Source: Imperialibacter sp. EC-SDR9 (GTDB taxonomy: Bacteria > Bacteroidota > Bacteroidia > Cytophagales > Cyclobacteriaceae). From it: a DNA stretch of 64,000 nucleotides. The position numbers and the translations under genes were made by a program. Under the pieces are notes generated by a model, which ran no database searches, was not told the DNA's origin, and saw only the letters and a list, made by a program, of their open reading frames with translations. The stretch lies in the NCBI RefSeq assembly GCF_902498805.1, contig NZ_LR701573.1, positions 124,001-188,000 of the forward strand. The letters are read 5' to 3'. Below are positions 62,126 through 64,000 of this stretch, piece after piece. Position 1 is the stretch's first letter; every line of letters starts with the position of its first letter.

Positions 62126-62347
62126 TTAATACTCGTCCTCGTTGAAAAAGAAATCTTCTTTGGTCGGGTAGTCCGGCCATATTTCTTCAATGCTTTCGTA
62201 CGGCTGACCATCATCTTCTAGCTCTTGCAGGTTTTCTACTACTTCTAGTGGTGCTCCTGATCTAATGGAGTAGTCAATTAATTCGTCCTTGGTGGCGGGC
62301 CATGGGGCGTCTTCAAGATACGAAGCCAGTTCAAGTGTCCAATACAT
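62126..62347 (-). CDS. DUF2795 small protein
   Basis: A 73-residue acidic protein, MYWTLELASYLEDAPWPATKDELIDYSIRSGAP start, of the DUF2795 family common in Bacteroidota. Highly conserved short form with C-terminal FFFNEDEY. It has a clear Shine-Dalgarno GGAGG 9 nt before the ATG, rare in this phylum. Function unknown. Promoter probably at 62533-62540. Confidence 0.88.
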   Translation of the reverse strand: MYWTLELASYLEDAPWPATKDELIDYSIRSGAPLEVVENLQELEDDGQPYESIEEIWPDYPTKEDFFFNEDEY

Positions 62348-62532
62348 GATCTATACCTCCAATTTTGTTCTGTTTTTCAAATAGTGCGCAAAATTAGTCA
62401 TCAGTTTTTGTAATCAAAGGCCTTTATTAAATTTCTCATACACAATAAGTTAAATCGGCTCTGAATTGCAGGAAAGAGGCAAAATAGGCACGCTCAATCG
62501 CAGCACTGATGGCTTCATTTTATGGATAAATA

Positions 62533-62540
62533 CAAAATTA
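62533..62540 (-). promoter_or_regulatory. -7 promoter element of the DUF2795 gene
   Basis: TAATTTTG on the minus strand matches TAnnTTTG exactly, 186 bp before the ATG, so a leader of about 180 nt would result. It is also 24 bp inside the intergenic side of the DUF349 gene stop. Confidence 0.4.
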
Positions 62541-62563
62541 TCCAATAAAAGTTTCAAAAAGCT

Positions 62564-63949
62564 TCAAATTTGATCCAGCGACACTTTTAGCTCTTGTAAC
62601 AGCTGCCTTTTCACAATCACTTTGCGCTTCTGGTTGAGGTATTTATTGTGAAGCATCTTGTCGAATGCCTGTTTGGTGGCATTGAGCCTGTCAAGATTTT
62701 CCTGATAGGTCTGCAAATCCTGCTCGTCTCTTACCAGAAGGTCACGAATAAGCTTCATCTTGAATCGTGTCTTCTCCCGATTGTTCTTCTTGGTGTATTC
62801 AGGGTCTTTGTTGGCCGCCAGGTTTTCGAGGAAGATTCTCTCCTGGCCCCGATCACAGAGAATCAGGAAGTGCTCTGTTACTTCTTTGGCTCTTTCTTTT
62901 GGCACCATGCCAATGCCCTTCCATATCTGCTGCAGTTTTCTAAGCTCGTCCACACTTTCACGGGTGCCTAAGTCAGCCAGGGTTTCCGCCTCTTGAATAA
63001 GAGCAACTTTTCTTACCAAATTACTCTCAAGCTCCTCTGGAGATGGCATCACATTGGGCCGGGCGCTATAGGCTGGTCTGGCCCCGTCTTGTGGCCTGCC
63101 ACCACCGCCGTACATCGTTCTTGCCGGAGGCCCGCTCCGCCCCTGAAAGCCACCTCTGCTTTGGAAGCTTCCGGTGGGTGCGTCTGGTCTGCGGAAGAAA
63201 TAGTTGGTGTGATAGCGCAAATCTTTGTCTAGTCTACGCTTTTCTCTGGCTGGCAGCTCACCCACGTTTCTCCACTCCCTTTGAATCTCACGAACCCGGT
63301 CAATAGTGCCTGGTTCGGCTTTCTTTGGTTTCAACGACTTCAATTCGTTGATATAGTCTTCGCATTTTTGAATGCGAACATCAAATGCCTTTCTTCTGTC
63401 CTCAAAATAGACCTGCTTTCTGTCAAAAAAATCAGTAAGTTTCGTTTGAAAACTTAAATCCAGTTCAGCGTTTATTTCCTTTTTAGCATTTCCTGTTTTG
63501 ATCCAGCGATCCTTCACGTCAAGCACTTTATCAGTGGCTTCACGCCAGTCGCTCTCAGCTAGTGCCTGATCCAATTCCTCCAGTAATGCTGTTTTTATTT
63601 CACTATTTCTTTCCCTGTTTTTGGCAATGGCTACATTCAAATCTTCTTCCAGCACTGTAAGCCTTTCAAAGAGCGGATGGTAATCTCCAAGTCCGTCGTA
63701 ATTGCCAAGGGATTCCTTCATATGAAGGAGCTTCATAAGGTACGAGCCCTTATTTTCGCTTTCGTTGATGGCTTTTTCGAGCTCATCAATCTTCTGTACG
63801 AGGTGTTGAAAGCGATCCAAAAAGTATTGGATGGTTTTCTCTTCACTTTCTTTTACTTCGCCAATTTGCCTGTCAGAAAATTCCATGTAGGCCGACAGGT
63901 AAACTTTTTCGTCTGCTATATACCCAAAGGGTATGTCTCGTCTTTCCAA
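62564..63949 (-). CDS. DUF349 repeat protein
   Basis: A 461-residue cytoplasmic, mostly coiled-coil protein with several DUF349 repeats, each with a W-x(2-8)-G core: WREATDKVLDVKDRWIKTGNA (about 143-163), REWRNVGELPAREKRRLDKDL (about 233-253), and LQQIWKGIGMVPKERAKEVTE (about 352-372). A Gly/Arg/Pro-rich low-complexity insert (about 265-310) separates the repeats. Bacteroidota members are usually longer with an acidic leader; this one starts near a DUF349 helix, so it may be a short form. RNA or ribosome-linked roles have been suggested for the family. The ATG at 63949 is followed by an ordinary start. Confidence 0.85.
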   Translation of the reverse strand: MERRDIPFGYIADEKVYLSAYMEFSDRQIGEVKESEEKTIQYFLDRFQHLVQKIDELEKAINESENKGSYLMKLLHMKESLGNYDGLGDYHPLFERLTVLEEDLNVAIAKNRERNSEIKTALLEELDQALAESDWREATDKVLDVKDRWIKTGNAKKEINAELDLSFQTKLTDFFDRKQVYFEDRRKAFDVRIQKCEDYINELKSLKPKKAEPGTIDRVREIQREWRNVGELPAREKRRLDKDLRYHTNYFFRRPDAPTGSFQSRGGFQGRSGPPARTMYGGGGRPQDGARPAYSARPNVMPSPEELESNLVRKVALIQEAETLADLGTRESVDELRKLQQIWKGIGMVPKERAKEVTEHFLILCDRGQERIFLENLAANKDPEYTKKNNREKTRFKMKLIRDLLVRDEQDLQTYQENLDRLNATKQAFDKMLHNKYLNQKRKVIVKRQLLQELKVSLDQI

Positions 63950-64000
63950 GTTCCTAAATAATTATAATGTTGCGGATAAATGAGCATTTGGTGCAAAATA

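Noticed and set aside
1-64000. Possible CRISPR array, prophage or integrative element
   Set aside because: No regular short direct repeats with spacers, no cas, phage structural, integrase or transposase gene was found on either strand.

Overview
The window reads as a chromosomal segment from a marine or soil Bacteroidota, most likely of the order Cytophagales (Fulvivirga/Imperialibacter-like; the genus is a guess). The evidence is TonB-dependent receptors with carboxypeptidase-like N-terminal domains, FecR/ECF sigma pairs, an OmpA protein with PD40 repeats, WbqC, DUF5916, DUF2795 and DUF349 proteins, Bacteroidota-type FtsX/MacB permeases, ClpC with an Asp/Ser-rich linker, and promoters of the TTTG-N19-TAnnTTTG type (best example at 34383-34413). 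Base composition is near 47-48% GC throughout. I see no prophage, integrase, intact insertion sequence or CRISPR array.

Layout. 1-4140 (all minus): an ABC-2 exporter (ATPase and permease), an orphan sensor kinase, and the N-terminal third of the ATP synthase beta subunit, cut by the window edge. 4328-7756 (minus): a probable copper uptake operon with a small two-cysteine-motif membrane protein, a Met/His-containing lipoprotein and an OprC-like TonB receptor, preceded by a perfect 22-bp palindrome. 7990-10671: a PVC-type haem-binding dehydrogenase-like lipoprotein. 11053-11137: tRNA-Ser(UGA). 11476-17011: thioesterase, MltG, TsaC/Sua5, WbqC and ClpC. 17263-22479: a VWA membrane protein, FabG, dihydrolipoyl dehydrogenase and an ECF sigma factor, followed by an RskA-like anti-sigma factor.

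23635-33399 is the most interesting accessory stretch: a large FtsX/MacB-type permease, then an apparent five-gene surface-signalling operon. This consists of an ECF sigma factor, FecR, an outer-membrane-type protein carrying an STN signalling domain fused to a carboxypeptidase-like domain and a ladder of about 15-residue GFVN repeats (LA_2272 surface-repeat type), a second GFVN-repeat protein without STN, and a TonB receptor without STN. In classical Fec-type systems the STN domain sits on the receptor; here it sits on the repeat protein.

33487-37144 holds sucD and the KDO pathway genes kdsC, kdsA and kdsD, with a RelE-like toxin-antitoxin pair lodged on the opposite strand between kdsC and kdsA. 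37392-44810: a small secreted or anchored protein, an HTTM membrane protein, an OmpA/PD40 lipid-envelope protein, an S9 peptidase and a threonine-aldolase-like enzyme. 44807-49454: an EamA transporter and a divergent ECF sigma / anti-sigma-TonB_C fusion / YfbK-like VWA triad. 49614-55467: RarA, an acetyltransferase, a DUF6428 gene with twin ArsR-like palindromes, an unrecognised protein with a DDIDDTA motif, and a DUF5916 protein. 55696-63949: an alanine-type symporter with a large insertion, an MFS exporter, a MacB-like permease, queA, ispD, DUF2795 and DUF349.

Between the genes are several structured repeats that ordinary annotation does not explain: two families of intergenic RNA-like hairpins that co-occur at 10.7-10.9 kb and 43.5-43.7 kb with compensatory base changes; a 98-bp element with 15-bp inverted termini beside a duplicated gene tail at 17.1 kb; and unusual leader hairpins in front of ispD and the OmpA gene.
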